Under the pieces are notes generated by a model that searched no databases, had not been told where the DNA came from, and saw only the letters and a program-made list of their open reading frames with translations. Below, piece by piece: positions 25,136 to 37,740 of a stretch of DNA of 64,000 bases. This DNA comes from Euwallacea fornicatus (lineage: Eukaryota; Arthropoda; Insecta; Coleoptera; Curculionidae): NCBI RefSeq assembly GCF_040115645.1, contig NC_089564.1, forward strand, positions 1,178,001-1,242,000. The letters are read 5' to 3'. The number at the start of each line of letters is the position of its first letter. Positions within the stretch are counted from its first letter, which is position 1. A program made the translations under genes and the position numbers.

Positions 25136-26928
25136 TAGGTATGGAGAGGCTGCCGTAGGCCGAAATAACATTAAATACGGGCACTAAATTCTTGCGACAA
25201 ACAACAATTTGCCCAGCGCCGGGATGACTAAAATCAAATTACATGATGTATCTTCGGTTAATTATTATCTTTTTTACTATAATTATGGCCTCTAATGGAG
25301 TCTCTGTTACCCATATTGCATTATTTGGCTGCTGGAAATAATTCTGTGAGAACAATTCGCAAAATTGATGATGCATAAAAGAATCATTATAAGTTTCGTC
25401 CGGCGAAAAAATTGCCATATGCTTAATTTCCTCAACCCTACACCTAATAAAGCCATGTGTAATGGATATATGTTATTTCCGTTGGAATCCGATGACATGT
25501 CTATGTTTAAAAAAAAAACATGAGAACATGCGAAATTATGTGAAAGTAACAGTTAGTGAAAATTTTGATTGTTAAAGAAGTAGATCACGATTATAGTGCA
25601 AAATAGCGCCAGAAACGTGTTTTAAGGATTACTATGTAATTTGTAATGAGTAATAAATTTGAGTTACAACAGCAGAATGCAGTAAAAATTCCGATATTCG
25701 CCAACTTTTACCCACCAGTAGATTAGTGTCTGTGCTAACGAATGTTATAATTTTGGCATTTCCTTAACAATTATCAAAAGTTTCAAATTAAAATAGGAAG
25801 CAACATTTTTTTTATGAAACACTGTCTCCACAATGCGCAAACATCGTCAAATTGAATTTCCAAATCTTTCCTTCTGTAAATATTTCGCGTGTTCTTGAAG
25901 CAAATAATGGTTCGCCAAAAAATTATCTATCTTTCTTCTCTGAAACAAAACTTCATTTAGACCATCGTTAAAGAAATATTTAAATTATAACATCATTTTC
26001 TAACCGACTATGTTTTACCGCACCCTTTATGGGTGGGTATGTAGACAAATTTATGATAAAACTCACACGATTAGAAACCTCATTTTCTATACTTTTGTTG
26101 GCGTTTGATCTGTTTGCGGTTGATATCTCAAATAATACAACGAACTTGAGATGTCCCTAATACACTTAGTATCCTAAAGTCAATATTTATTTCCCAGTTT
26201 CTTTGAAGATATAAAGTATGTATTCACAAAAAGAATAACGAATATGTTTAGAGGGAAACCCAGTAAGCAGTCTCCTCTTTGAAAGCATTACTATTGAAAA
26301 GAGCATCTGCCAAAAAGGCGAAATCTGAGTTTTCATTCGATTATTCTTTAGGGATATCACTACCTCTAAACTTAATTTAGAAATATCGGGGAATCCACCC
26401 TTTGATGGAGCACCGATTTTTACTACTTGAGCAGCCAGGGCGGCAGATGTTGCAAGTATAATACATAAATCCTGATAAGATCACCTCACCACGATTTATA
26501 TAATAGGCTCTTTGGTAAAATTACTTGTCTTCCATCATGGGGCTCATTATCTGTTTGCATTTAGCTAGTTAAAATAGTTGCTCTAGTATATGTAGCATTA
26601 ACTAATGAGATTATATCACTTGTAAACAAATGTTGCTCCCTAAAAGCTACAGTTAAAATAAGAGAGTAACTCTTTAAGTTTCAATTTGTGGTGAATCATA
26701 GCGCCTTAATCTTAATTCTTCATCATATCTACATTTTTTTAACTGACGTCACTTTTGCACTCATCCACTAGTTCCACAAAGCAATTTTATGACATGAGGC
26801 GTTTCTTTAATGAGTTTGTTCAGTTTTAAATAAATTGTTGTATTTTCATATTTTTTTTTACAAATTTATTCGGCGAATTCGTCAAATACAGGGTATTTCC
26901 TAACGCATCGCGCTAATTTAATTTCATA
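25136..26928. other. AT-rich intergenic DNA, no gene recognised
   Basis: No coding region, RNA gene or complete transposon recognised. A lone TACAGGGTATTTCC end lies at 26887, next to the element that begins at 26929. Confidence 0.45.
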
Positions 26929-27977
26929 CAGTGTGACCCATTTGTTTTGGGGTCGGTCTGTAAAAAGTTTATCGATTGTGTGATTTAGCCCGGATTCGTT
27001 TTTAAATTATAGAGCTTGATAGACTGCACATTTTCAGCAAAAATGCCCTGGTTGATATAAAATTCAAGGCCTACAATTTCAGTTTCTAGGGGCAAAATTT
27101 TAATAAATCATATTAGCGATTTTTTTAGGAAAAATCTGTGCGCGCCACTGGACGGACCACCTCTCAAAACGGGCCTGTATAAAATTTGATCGAAAAATAC
27201 GAAAGAACGATTTTGTAGGAGAGTTAAACATGCACACTGGGTACTTACTTGCATCTTCCTACACTTTCTCTGGGTATATTAAGGTCCAAACTAGCCACTC
27301 TAATACTATTTCGGGGATTGTCGTTAAAATATTGCAAAGTTCGGTTGTTATTTCAAGAAAAAGTCCACGACGTCCGTTTTGCCTCGTCACTTCGACTTAG
27401 CGGTCTCTATAGATGTCTGATGCTGAATTCTGTATTTTTCCGCAGCTTCTGCTACCGAGCGCACGTCACCAACAAGACGAACAATTTCTGTCTTTTCTCT
27501 TACACTTAAATTTTCCATAATTATCACGATTAATAATTTAATCCGCATTAAGAACAAATAAGTACTGACATCGATGTTGATGTTTGTTGCGTTTGTTTGA
27601 CAGTTGAACACTTCACTCGTTCTCCATAGCCTACTATGAATTTTTGAAAGTAAATAACTACTGAGTGTTCATTTTGAATTCTTCTACAAAATCGTTATTA
27701 CTTCAAACTTTTCGATAAAATCTTGCACAGGCTCCCTTTGAGGAGTGCTCAATCCAGTGGCAGGCACAGATTTTTTCTAAAAAAATCGCTAATGTGATTT
27801 ATTAAAATTTTGCTCCTAGAAACTGTCGTAGTAGGCTTTGAATTTTATGTCAATCACGCCATTTTTGATGCAAATGTGCAGTTCATCAAGCTCTATAATT
27901 AACAAGAAATCCGGGTTAAATCGCACCATCAATAAACTTTTTACAGAGTGACCCCAAAACAAATGGATCACACCGTG
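26929..27977. mobile_element. Foldback-like transposon with about 320-bp inverted arms
   Basis: The left arm starts CAGTGTGACCCATTTG and the right arm (opposite strand) CACGGTGTGATCCATTTG. Both continue with TTTTGGGGTC and CTGTAAAAAGTTTAT. Homology persists inward through a CCAGTGG-type block and ACGATTTTGTAG to about 27250 on the left and 27655 on the right. The interior of about 400 bp keeps the beginning of a transposase gene on the minus strand. This is therefore an internally deleted transposon. Confidence 0.9.
27387..27518 (-). pseudogene. Transposase N-terminal helix-turn-helix remnant
   Basis: A 43-codon frame from ATG at 27518: MENLSVREKTEIVRLVGDVR, then SVAEAAEKY. It resembles the N-terminal HTH region (DUF4817 type) that precedes the DDE domain in many insect Tc1/mariner-related transposases. 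It lies between the inverted arms of the 26929-27977 element. The rest of the enzyme is missing. The family assignment comes from motif resemblance only. Confidence 0.6.
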
Positions 27978-30900
27978 CGTTCTGTTAAATATGAAGTCCG
28001 TTTATCAAAAAAATGACATGAAATTTATGTACGTTTACGCACTTTCATGTTTTCTTTTAATTGTCCTAAATTTTCTAACTTAAGTATAGTGAATGCGCCA
28101 AATCGGCCGGAGTGGGTCAGCAACTTGACCTCCACAGGTTCCAGATCTAAATTCTTTAGATTTCTTTTTCCGGAGACATTTAAAAAACGACGTTCACGGT
28201 ACGGAAGTTCAGAATATTGACGAATTACAAGACAAGATTACAATGGCGCCCAATAATAATTTGTGTTGTCGAAAGCAGCAAACAAGAGCACCAGGGCGCC
28301 GCCATTAGATTCGACGAACCCAAACTTGCCTTCAAACAATTTTGAATAATGTATGTAGAACAGATTAAATGAATTTTTATTCTTGTTCATCTTGTTATCT
28401 ATAGGGCTTTCATGAGAATTTTTTTGATACATGCTGACTTGACATGATGGACTTCTGATATATCATTGAATATGTGGTTGCAGTTTGTCCCGTAAATTGT
28501 GAAATACTGTGCATGTAACAAATTTATTCAAAAAAATGTAAAATATTTAAAACAGAGGAAAAACTATGTGTTCTACTGGGTGAAAGCGCAAATGCGTTTG
28601 CCTATAGCTTCCATCATAGCGTCATCTTCGACTCGACTATATCTCTACTATAATAAACTTGCTATATTTTCGACTTGTGAAATAACTATTATTTATTCTT
28701 AACAAATTGTATACGTATCAAGATAATTTTATACAGAATCAACGTATTGCGTCTTTACCTGATTCGTCTCAGTCTCACAATCTTTAAGAATACCTTGATC
28801 ATAAATATGATTAAACCCTGTTTTAATTTTAATTTTTTTCCTCTCGTTTTTCATTAAAATTGTTGATTTATGCTCTAAGCGGCTTCTACAAATGCTTTCT
28901 CTCGCGTAGTTCAATGGATTCCAATATCATACACCTAGTTGCCCAAGATGCTCTGTCGTTCTTCATAGTACAATAGTTTAGAGATTATGTTCGAGAAAGT
29001 TAGAGATTACTTTTCTGAATTTCTCTAAATTGTGACATCGTCAATTGAGCTCATAAATTAAAAAGTAACATTATCAATGATTTATATCGACAATTCAATA
29101 CTCGAAACTCTTTTCATTCACAACTTCTAACTGGAAAGTAATAGGGCGTTAATATTTACCATGCATGTCAAAAGAATTGCATTAAATGAAGTAATTTAGA
29201 AAATTTAAACAATGGGCCGACACAGGCCGGGAACCATGACGGGCGCCTAGTTCAGGTTGGAGAGAGTTAGAGTTTTTCCATATGATTCTTAAGTATCCGT
29301 TCCACTTGAATTCAAAGACATTTGACGTCTTGCGTGAAACTCAGAAATATACTTTTCTGATTGGCTGATTCCTTAATTTTTGACCTGACGTGTTCCAACA
29401 CATCGACAAACTTCATCATAAAATATCATATCATAAAATATTTGTGTGAAACAACAAAAAAGTGTCAGGATACACCCCTTTCGTTTTGCTGTTCCGTATT
29501 CGATTTATCATTTGGTCTACATTATTGGAAATATGGAGAATAGAAAAATTCTCGGCAATGACGTCAAGCTGCCATGTGGTTCGCGACGTTGTAAAGCCGG
29601 GATTGAACCGAAGCTGAATTATACGCAGTGGACTTCAATTCAATCGATAATTTCATTTTTCCTACCGAGTATTAATGAACACAGACCAATCTCGCCTTCT
29701 TTTAACACTCGTCCGTTAAAAAGAACCGTTTCGATAGCATTTTTTCATCAACCACGAGAATTTATGACGTTCGAAACTTTAAGCTATCATGCATATTCTA
29801 AGATTGCAACGTTCTGAATTCAGCGCCAAACTATGATTGAATTGGAAGATGGGTGGAACAAGAAACCCTCTACCTTATTCTAAAGAATCTTCTACGCTCC
29901 AAGTTCGAAAATTAATAACCGAAGAAGCTGATTTTAGTAATCTCACTTCGTTGAGACCCCTCAGTGCAGTTATTTGTCTACCTGGAAGCTCGATACTACT
30001 GACCCATATGGCTTTGGCTCAGAGTCAAGTCTGTGAGGACGCGTGACCATAGGCCGAGAAATGAAAATCGTTTAGCTTCTGCACGTTCATAGCCACGATA
30101 TCAAGCCTTAATATCTCCCGATGTCAACTTTGACACGGTATATCAGAAATCATGAAATTTTTCAACAATCACATTACATCAATTTATTGTCATACACAAT
30201 GTAAGCACCATCTGATTTTACATTAAAATTACAACAATAATTAAAGCAGAAAAATGATAGTGACGATTATGAACTTTGGTACACCGAAAAACTGAATAAG
30301 TTCAACAGAATTTATCGGGCGACCTTCGTCAGTTTTGTCACTTTTAAATATTTATGAAGTTGAAATGATAATGGAGCAGCTTTTTTCAATGGTGTCGTCT
30401 CCGGGTCGATATTTGAGAATGTGTTAATGTGTCATTGAAGATAACAGTTTAATCATGAATTAATTAACGCGAGAATAATTAATGAGAATATAGTTTTTTT
30501 CATTAGTTTGCCAGCAAATTTCCTTTCTGGAATTTTTGTCTCTTCTTCATATTCATCTCTATCCTATTTTTTCTGATCATTTTTCTTTCGATTGAAAGAT
30601 GAGGCACATAATTTAATATTTTTTTGTCAAAATTTAGCTAGAGAAACGCTCGTGAACCAGGAGCACTCGCGTACTTGCGGAAAGTGATTTTACGGTCGCT
30701 CCGGCTAAACATGGGCAGCCATTGTATTCATTTATTCGACATGTTGATTTTGAATTACATTTTCAAAACCAAATCTCATTTTTTGCCTAATTTCTTCAAT
30801 TACGCTATTTACTTTTTAACTATTTACGCTCAATTTCGAATCAGTCAGTGAAATAATCGCGAACCAGTTTTGCTTGCAAAATTTCCATTGTATTTATTTT

Positions 30901-32046
30901 ATTACTTACCTCATGTTTATTGTACTCGCTTCGGCGTAAACGTTAAAAATTGCTTAAAAACTAAAATGGATTTATTGGGCCGTCTTAAATTGGACGAACC
31001 TTCAACTGGCCCGTTTGGAAAATGGACGTTCCCCTGTTCTGGAAAAAAATTATGGTTAGATTCGATACGGTATCCAGCAACAGCTAAATGAGAGCTTTGT
31101 TTTCGTAAGTCCCTATTATTTACTAAAAGTATTAAACCCAAACCGTCCCTAATCCTCGTTCCCTTATTAAGCCCAGCTTAACGTCTAAAAACCCGGACTT
31201 ATAACCACAGTTCACAAATAATCATCGTTAATACTCGATCTACACGAAACTTAAAAAATTCTCAACTTGCTTCTCATGACTGTTCACACGAACACTTAAA
31301 CCCATTTATATTAACTAAGTTCATGATACGCCATAATGATATTTAAGAGCTCGAAATTAACCAACTTGATGTATTTCTTACGAACTTTGAGCTTATGCAC
31401 TCTTATCTTAATATAACTGAGGGCATTAATTTGTTAATTTCGTTCGTCAAGAGGGGTGTCGCCGTGTGCACTATTCGCTGAAAATGTCGCAGTATTATTA
31501 AATTGTTCAAATTATTAATATACATATTATTAATGTCGGCCTCTTCGTTCCATGAGAGTCCAACGCCGGTTATAATTGAGAATTCGCAATTTTTCTTCTT
31601 TTTTAATTAAATCATTGCGCCCACTCTATGTGCAAAAAATACTTGATACATTTAAATCCACCTAATCTAAAAAGAATACGTAAAAAGTTTCAATTAAGAA
31701 TAATAATGGGCAATAAAGTAAAAAATGGACGAGTGGAGACAACCTTAACAGTAACTAGACTATAGGCTCTTTCCGCGTAGTTAAAGCAGGCAGTAATGAT
31801 TGTTGAGCTAATAACATTGGTGCTCAAGTAAAACAAAGGACAAAACGCTGGTTAAAGGGCAATAATGCGTAGAATCACAAACTTGAAGTAAGAAATTTTA
31901 AGGACAGACACAAACAAGACATTTGTAAAGGGCTCAATAGTCTCACAATTTGTTAAATAATGGCGCGCACTCGTGTTTTTTCTAACTTAATTTGCATCCA
32001 TGCTCCCTTCCCAAAATTATCGCCAATTTTCGCTTCAATTATTATA
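27978..32046. other. Intergenic DNA, no gene recognised
   Basis: Several open frames of 60-123 codons occur (the longest at 29446-29817), but none shows a known domain, a splice pattern or a matching neighbour. I consider them chance frames. No repeats of note seen. Confidence 0.45.
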
Positions 32047-32730
32047 CAGGATGTTTCAAAAAGATGGTGTCAAACTTTAGTAGGTTACAGAGGACATCGC
32101 GGTTGAAAGTTTTTTTTTTAATGTAAATCGATAAAGAACCGTTTTGGCTCTGGAGCTATTTTTGTTCAGAAACGCAACGTTTTCTCGTTGATACTAAAAG
32201 ACATTGATATTTAAGTAATTTATTAAAGATAACACAAAAATGATTAATCTACAGTAATGCTTCAAAATGGTGACCTCTCGCCTTGTTTCATCAATTTGTC
32301 CCCTTTGTAGCATGTGTGAAAAGTCAGGCTGCCGCCACTCACCACAATGTCTCCGCGCGGGCGGCCACGGGGGTTTCGTAGGCCGAAAACTTGACACCGC
32401 CCGTGAGCAAAAAATCCAGTTGGGTCAAGTCGGGACCTTGCGCTGGTCAACTTCCTTGTCCTTTTCTGATCCGCGACTCAGGAAATTGTAAATTTAGGCG
32501 CTCCTGCGGCTGACGGGCAAAACGTGCGGGGGCACCGCCACGTTAGGACCACATTTCATCCTGTGCCCACAGCGATGTTTGAATAAAAACTGCTTAAATA
32601 TTGGCGTTTTTCAGTGTTACCGAGAGAACATCATGTCTTTGGACGAAAATTGCTCCGGAGGCAGACTTATTTTCGACTATGGGCTTATATGCGAGACCTC
32701 CCTGAGTTACCGCTCTTTTGAAACACCCTG
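32047..32730 (-). mobile_element. CAGGGTGT-end transposon with decayed DDE transposase
   Basis: The ends are TATA-CAGGATGTTTCAAAA on the left and, opposite strand, CAGGGTGTTTCAAAAGAG on the right, with looser similarity inside (the GACATTGATATT region). Between them the minus strand carries a broken transposase C-terminus (about 32200-32600): a GGAPARFARQPQ block (second catalytic region), PDLTQLDFLL (third Asp) and RGHHFEALL (tail). Multiple stops and frame changes are present. This links the TIR-only elements of the window to the DDE transposase fragments. Confidence 0.8.
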
Positions 32731-33823
32731 TATTATCCCCATGAAAACTGTGTTGATAACGAAAAAGAAAAAAAGAAGTTCCAGATAATAACAGAGAAAA
32801 TAGACACTGGCTGTAAATGAAGACCATAACGATTCATAAACGAGAGGTAAATATCTTTTGGATGAAAGTGGCATTAATTAGGGAGTTTTCAGCATAAATA
32901 CTTAAATCTGCCGCAAAAAGGCCTTCGTTGTCTCGCTCTGTAAATGAGCGTTCGAAATCGATCTTACTTACGGCAATTAAGTGTCGACTTTTGAAGCACC
33001 TGAAAACTACATTACTCATAATTTACTGCAATTTAAATGTTACTGGATTTATGGCTCGAATATACCTTCCTTTTCCGAGACAAACTTTCACCTTGCTCCT
33101 ATCTAAGCGACGACAAAAACAAGAACTAAACGGCAATATATTATGACAAGTGATAAAACTTGAATTAGGTTCGAGCATTAGAAGAAAAGCGCAATTAGAA
33201 AAATTAAGCGGAATCGCATTTCCCTCCCCTTGTTTAATTAGTTAATTACCTTATCAGCGAACGGTACAGCTCCCCGAAGTAGCGTGCGGTTGGCGTGAAA
33301 ACATAATTTAACACTTTCTACCGATAAGGCCAACGTGTCAATTATTATTATTATTATTATTATTATTACACAAATCGATCGATAATTACCTGGAAGTGCA
33401 TGTGCACGTGAATTCTTGCTAGTGCCAGAAGTGCCGGTGTTCAATTTGCTATTGCCGCTTATTAATATAGAAGACATAATAACTGTATCATACCATGCGA
33501 TTTGCACAACACATATTAGGAGAGCTTAGAAGGTGGAAAAGTCATTCTAAATCCGATTTTAATTTTATGTCTTTGAGCAATTGAATAAGATCATTCTCAG
33601 GCCTCTAATCTACAGGATGGAACGATGGCGCGATAGCTGTTGGTTCGATGAGCACCTCTATTGGTCGCCACTTTCTTGTGTCAAAAGTCATTGTGCCATC
33701 TACGGATCAGAGAAAGGTTAACTTTGATCTGAGTGTTTGCCTTCTCAATAGAATGTCGTACAAATTCGGATTCGCTCAATCCTTAGGAGGATTCGGCCGC
33801 TTCGCGATTTCAAGGCATTAGGT
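32731..33823. other. Intergenic DNA, with an (ATT)n microsatellite
   Basis: No gene recognised. An (ATT)n run lies at about 33341-33367. The last four bases (AGGT, 33820-33823) form one copy of the target duplication of the gypsy element that follows. Confidence 0.5.
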
Positions 33824-33987
33824 TGTCGTGATACGTACGAACGAGAAAATGTTTTATATTAAAAGATGTTGAAGACCAGAGAGTTTATTGATAACTACCT
33901 GTCGACATTATTATAGATGAACCTTTTACTAGTACGGGAGAATTAGGTAATTGAATTCCATCACTGACCTAGACAAGGTATGCCACA
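33824..33987 (-). repeat. 3' long terminal repeat of the gypsy element
   Basis: 164 bp with TG...CA ends. The outer end abuts target duplication AGGT; the inner end abuts the polypurine tract. A possible AATAAA lies in the sense strand near the middle (CAATAAACTCTC). Confidence 0.85.
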
Positions 33988-34080
33988 ATACTCCCCTGCT
34001 AGTAACGGAGGTGAACGAGGTAATAGTACTAGTTGATACAATTTCAAAACTATTGAAGGAGCGTACAAAGAAAAAATTAT

Positions 34081-35105
34081 TTACACAGTAAAACGTACAG
34101 CTTTATTTTGGGGCTGTTTAGGTATAATATGCGACTGGTTGTCTAAGTTGTTATTCTGAAGAATTAAGAATGCTGGTTTAAGTCTATCTTTGGAAATAAT
34201 TACTTCCCTATTTCTAATAAGGATTTTAAAAAATGTGTCTTCACGATTTATAACAAGAAAAGGACCTTGAAAAGGAGGTTGAAGAGGTTTTTTTATAGAA
34301 TAATTTCGAACAAAAACGTGCGTACAGGTGTTTAGTTCGGGAGCTATAAAAACTTTCTTGTTCGAATGATGTTTAGAAGGGACTGGCTGAAGAGTTTGTA
34401 ATTTTTGTTTGAGAGTTTGTACAAAAGACGAAGGGTCTATAACGTCATTGTTTTGTTGAAAAAATTCACCTGGAAGCCTCAAAGTTGTACCGTACAACAT
34501 CTCTGCAGGAGAAGCTCCTACTTCTTCTCGTAGAGTAGAATGTAATCCAAGTAAGATAGTAGGTAATATTTCTGTCCATCGTTCGGTGGCGTAAGCCTTG
34601 ATAGCTGTTTTTAAAGATCGATGCCATCTTTCAATTTTGCCGTTTGTTTGTGGATGGCAAGGAGAAGAACGAGCACGTTTAGAACCTAAAAGTTGAGATA
34701 AAGAGTGGAAGAGAGAGCTTTCGAATTGGCGTCCTTGGTCTGTAATAATTTTGATAGGAGTACCAAAACGACAAACCCAATTGTTAAAAAAGGTGGTGGC
34801 AACAGTTTCAGCTGACATGTTGATCATCGGATAGGCTTCTGCCCAACAAGAGAATCTATCAATGACCGTAAGACAGTAAGTGAAACCATTTGATGAAGGC
34901 AAGGGACCAACGATATCTAAATTAATATCTTGGAATCTGGTAACTGGGATTTGAATTTGTTCGAGAGGTGTAGAAGTATGTTTATGGATTTTCGCTTTTT
35001 GACAACCGATACAGCAACGTGTCCATTCTCGGATATCTTTATTAATTGAAGGCCAAACGAAACGGGAAGATATAAGTTTTTAACGAACCTCTAATACCTG
35101 GATGA
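34081..35105 (-). pseudogene. Ty3/gypsy integrase (3' end of pol), frameshifted at its N-terminus
   Basis: The long open part (34081-34902) encodes the integrase core and C-terminus. It has DRFSCWAEAY (first catalytic Asp), IITDQGRQFES (second Asp) and HPQTNGKIERWHRSLK (catalytic Glu), then a chromatin-side tail with FQGPFLVI. Sense-upstream, to about 35105, the frame continues with the HHCC zinc-binding region (SHPGIRG, then CCIGCQKAKIH) and DINLDIVGPLPSSNG, but a one-base shift near 35065 separates SHPGIRG from the rest. All three catalytic residues are intact. Everything upstream in pol is missing, so the element cannot move by itself. Confidence 0.92.
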
Positions 35106-35155
35106 GAAAGGTAATTGAATTCCATCACTGACCTAAACAAGGTATGCCACAAGGT

Positions 35156-37439
35156 CTTCCGTCCCTTTTGAAGGAAGAGGAGAAGAAGGGGCAGTATTTT
35201 ATTCCCGGCTTTTCGAGAATTCGCGCCAGCTTAGTTTCCTATAGCAGAGCCAGTGTTAAATCGACTCCAATCAAAGTTCCTATTCTATCGACCATTTCTC
35301 ATTACTACGTCAGAAACTTTGTTTCTGCTATCTCAGAATGGAGAGCTCCGTCTCACGCACAATACGTGCTGGTGCCTGCTACATCTCACGAGTCGTACTT
35401 CTCACTAGAAACGAACCCACAAGGCCTAAGCGACCCATTTGTACCAAATCTATTGTAAACCGCCTTTATTCCATATTCGGACCCTCTTTGGCAGAGCAAC
35501 TGTCCGTATTGTTAATACACAAAGGATCCTTTATAGTTCAATAACTGAAGGTTATTTATAGCAACTAACTTATGCTATTTTCTAAAGCAAAAATGTTACA
35601 ACTTTTGTAAACAAATGTCAGATAATCGCCTGTGGCTATTTATACCAAATCGAATTAAAGACGATAGGAACTGGGACCTACTTAGTCTGAAGACGGTTTT
35701 CATTTGGAGAAAATTTTCGCAGTCGCTTGTAAACAATCACGAGAAAATCTCTTATGAATAATTATGTTATATTGTTATTATTAAAAATAAAAAGCTAACC
35801 AATACACGGTGATTTATGATACCGGATGAAAATTTGAAGGTGAACTGAGAATCGAAATAATAGCAAATGATGGTGATTAAAAAGAACCTCCAGTAACCGT
35901 TGATACCTCAGAGGCATATCTTAAATAAATTAATCAGCTGTAATTTGTGGTTAGCTGTTTGATGATGATAAATTGATTAATCAACGCTCTATATGTATAG
36001 TTCAGCACGTCTCAAATTTGATTTAATAATCACCCGACATGCTGTGTAACAAGTGCCAAAAACAGTACTCCTCATACGATTAAGATACCTTGTTGATAAG
36101 AAGCTGAAGCGAGCATATTACGAGTGTAATAATCGATTTTCGCACGAGTTTCTTGCAACTATGCTTTTTTGCGCCTCCCGAACCTGTGGAAGATTTTTTC
36201 TCGATCCTGTATAAATTTTTTGCGACTTTTTAACCATCGACCTGAAATGGGTCGATTGCGTTGAGTAAAAAATTGAGCTTTTTTGATGTTAACATTAAAA
36301 TTCACAGGCATCCAAACTCGATTTATGTGACATTTGGTGTTCTCAAATAGAATGTTTAAATATAACACAATAGAAAAATGCCTAAACGCCTAAGTAACGA
36401 CCGTAAGACCACTGAGACCCGGTTTACTCGATATTTCAATCCGGAGGAGACAATGTTATTAGTGGTTGATTAGCGGATGCAAAGTGCATGTTTTACACTT
36501 AGGTACGTAAATGAGTATGCAAAGCACGCGAGTGCGTACACAATTTGTTGTTGTTGACAATTTGCAATTTGCGGTTTTGAGATTGAATTATTAGTGTGTT
36601 TTATTGTTCTCTCTACAAAGCGAACGTGGAAAAAAGATTCTTTGCGAATGAAGGACTTTTAACTCGAACAAACCGCTATAAATACTTTTTGATTTTGTGG
36701 AAAGTTCAGTTTTAGAAAAAGCACGTCTAAAATCCATTTAAAAGTATTTTATCATTCACCAGTTCAGGTCAGAAAAGGGAACTTCGAACGTTCAAGCCTG
36801 AAAGGGAAACCCCAGTCGTTCATATCCGAACGGGAAACCCCGGCCGTGTCATTTCAAAATGGGGAACTACAAGAGCTGCAGCAAAACCTGGATTCTTCCA
36901 ACTAATATCACTTTGAAAAATGAAATGGATATGTAGTTGTAAAGGGTATAAAATTCTCTATTCAGCAATGGAAAAATATATAGACGATTAGTTGATGCAT
37001 TCACGGATTACAGTGAAGTTCTTGCATGCTCTTAATTTACTGAAATGAACAATTGATTTATTAAACGTTAAAATTATGCCTCGTTATTGCAAAGACACTA
37101 GTAAAGCCTATTTTCAAATTCCTACATAATTTTGAGTATACGTGTGAATTCAGGTAAATGAGGGTCACAAAGGATATCAGACCGAGTGATCTTACCTATC
37201 ACTTCATATCACATTGTCTACCAACTTATTTATCGAGAATCGATGGTTGTGCCACATTTTAACAGAAAAGCAAAACATTTCCCCAAATCCAGCAAAGAGC
37301 ATACACAATATCCACAAAAAGTTAACATTTCGGTTTGTGCAGACATTTTAGAACATGAAATTACTGGGGTTTTTTTGACGAAAATTCGCCGGGATATTTG
37401 AATTTGGAGCACTCAGAAAGCATCACAGAAACATTCATC
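35156..37439. other. Intergenic DNA right of the gypsy insertion
   Basis: A frame of about 100 codons begins at the LTR junction and ends at 35458. It shows no domain and uses LTR sequence as its start, so I do not call it a gene. A short tandem repeat lies at 36777-36863. Nothing else recognised. Confidence 0.45.
36777..36863. repeat. Imperfect tandem repeat of about 30 bp, three units
   Basis: Three units share GGGAAACCCC or GGGAACTTCG followed by a CGTTCA-type block and an AA-rich end, and a fourth partial GGGGAAC follows. The copies are diverged. Confidence 0.65.
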
Positions 37440-37740
37440 GTGCTGTCTTTAGAAAATCGAGTTGATGATAATGAAGATGAGATCGCACGAGAATAATCTC
37501 TAAATTTAACAGGATGGAACTCCCACTCATTATGCTCAATAATGGATTTCTCGGCATTGGTAGACTGGGTGCCATATAAAGGCCGGCAAGACCGCCGGAT
37601 CTGGCACCCCCCGACTTTTTCTTTTCGGGCTATCTGAAATGTAGGAATTATCACGCTTTTCCTACACTTGATTTTCTCAAAATCAACAGATGACCACAAC
37701 GCAGCCACAATACTTTTGTAGGTGAAGTTCGAGAAGAATT
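37440..37740 (+). pseudogene. DDE transposase fragment
   Basis: Plus strand: QDGTPTHYAQ (second catalytic Asp), then a broken segment, then PPDLAPPDFFFSGYLKCRNY (third Asp in APPDFF) and FPTLDFLKINR. The order and spacing fit the insect Tc1/mariner-type family found elsewhere in the window. At least two stops and a frame change. Confidence 0.75.

Larger units (their letters stand above)
33824..35151 (-). mobile_element. Internally deleted Ty3/gypsy LTR retrotransposon
   Basis: The element lies on the minus strand. Its 3' LTR is 33824-33987 (164 bp, TG...CA, starting TGTGGCATACC in sense). It is preceded in sense by a purine-rich tract (AGGGGAG), as expected for the polypurine primer. The same LTR start reappears at 35110-35151 (41 of 42 bases identical), joined directly to pol sequence, so most of the 5' LTR, gag, protease, RT and RNase H are deleted. 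A 4-bp duplication AGGT flanks both sides (33820-33823 and 35152-35155), as for Ty3/gypsy integration. Confidence 0.92.

Noticed and set aside
29446..29817. 123-codon open frame
   Set aside because: No known domain, no splice context and no support from neighbours.
35144..35458. 104-codon open frame next to the gypsy element
   Set aside because: Its apparent start lies inside the truncated LTR; no domain is recognised.
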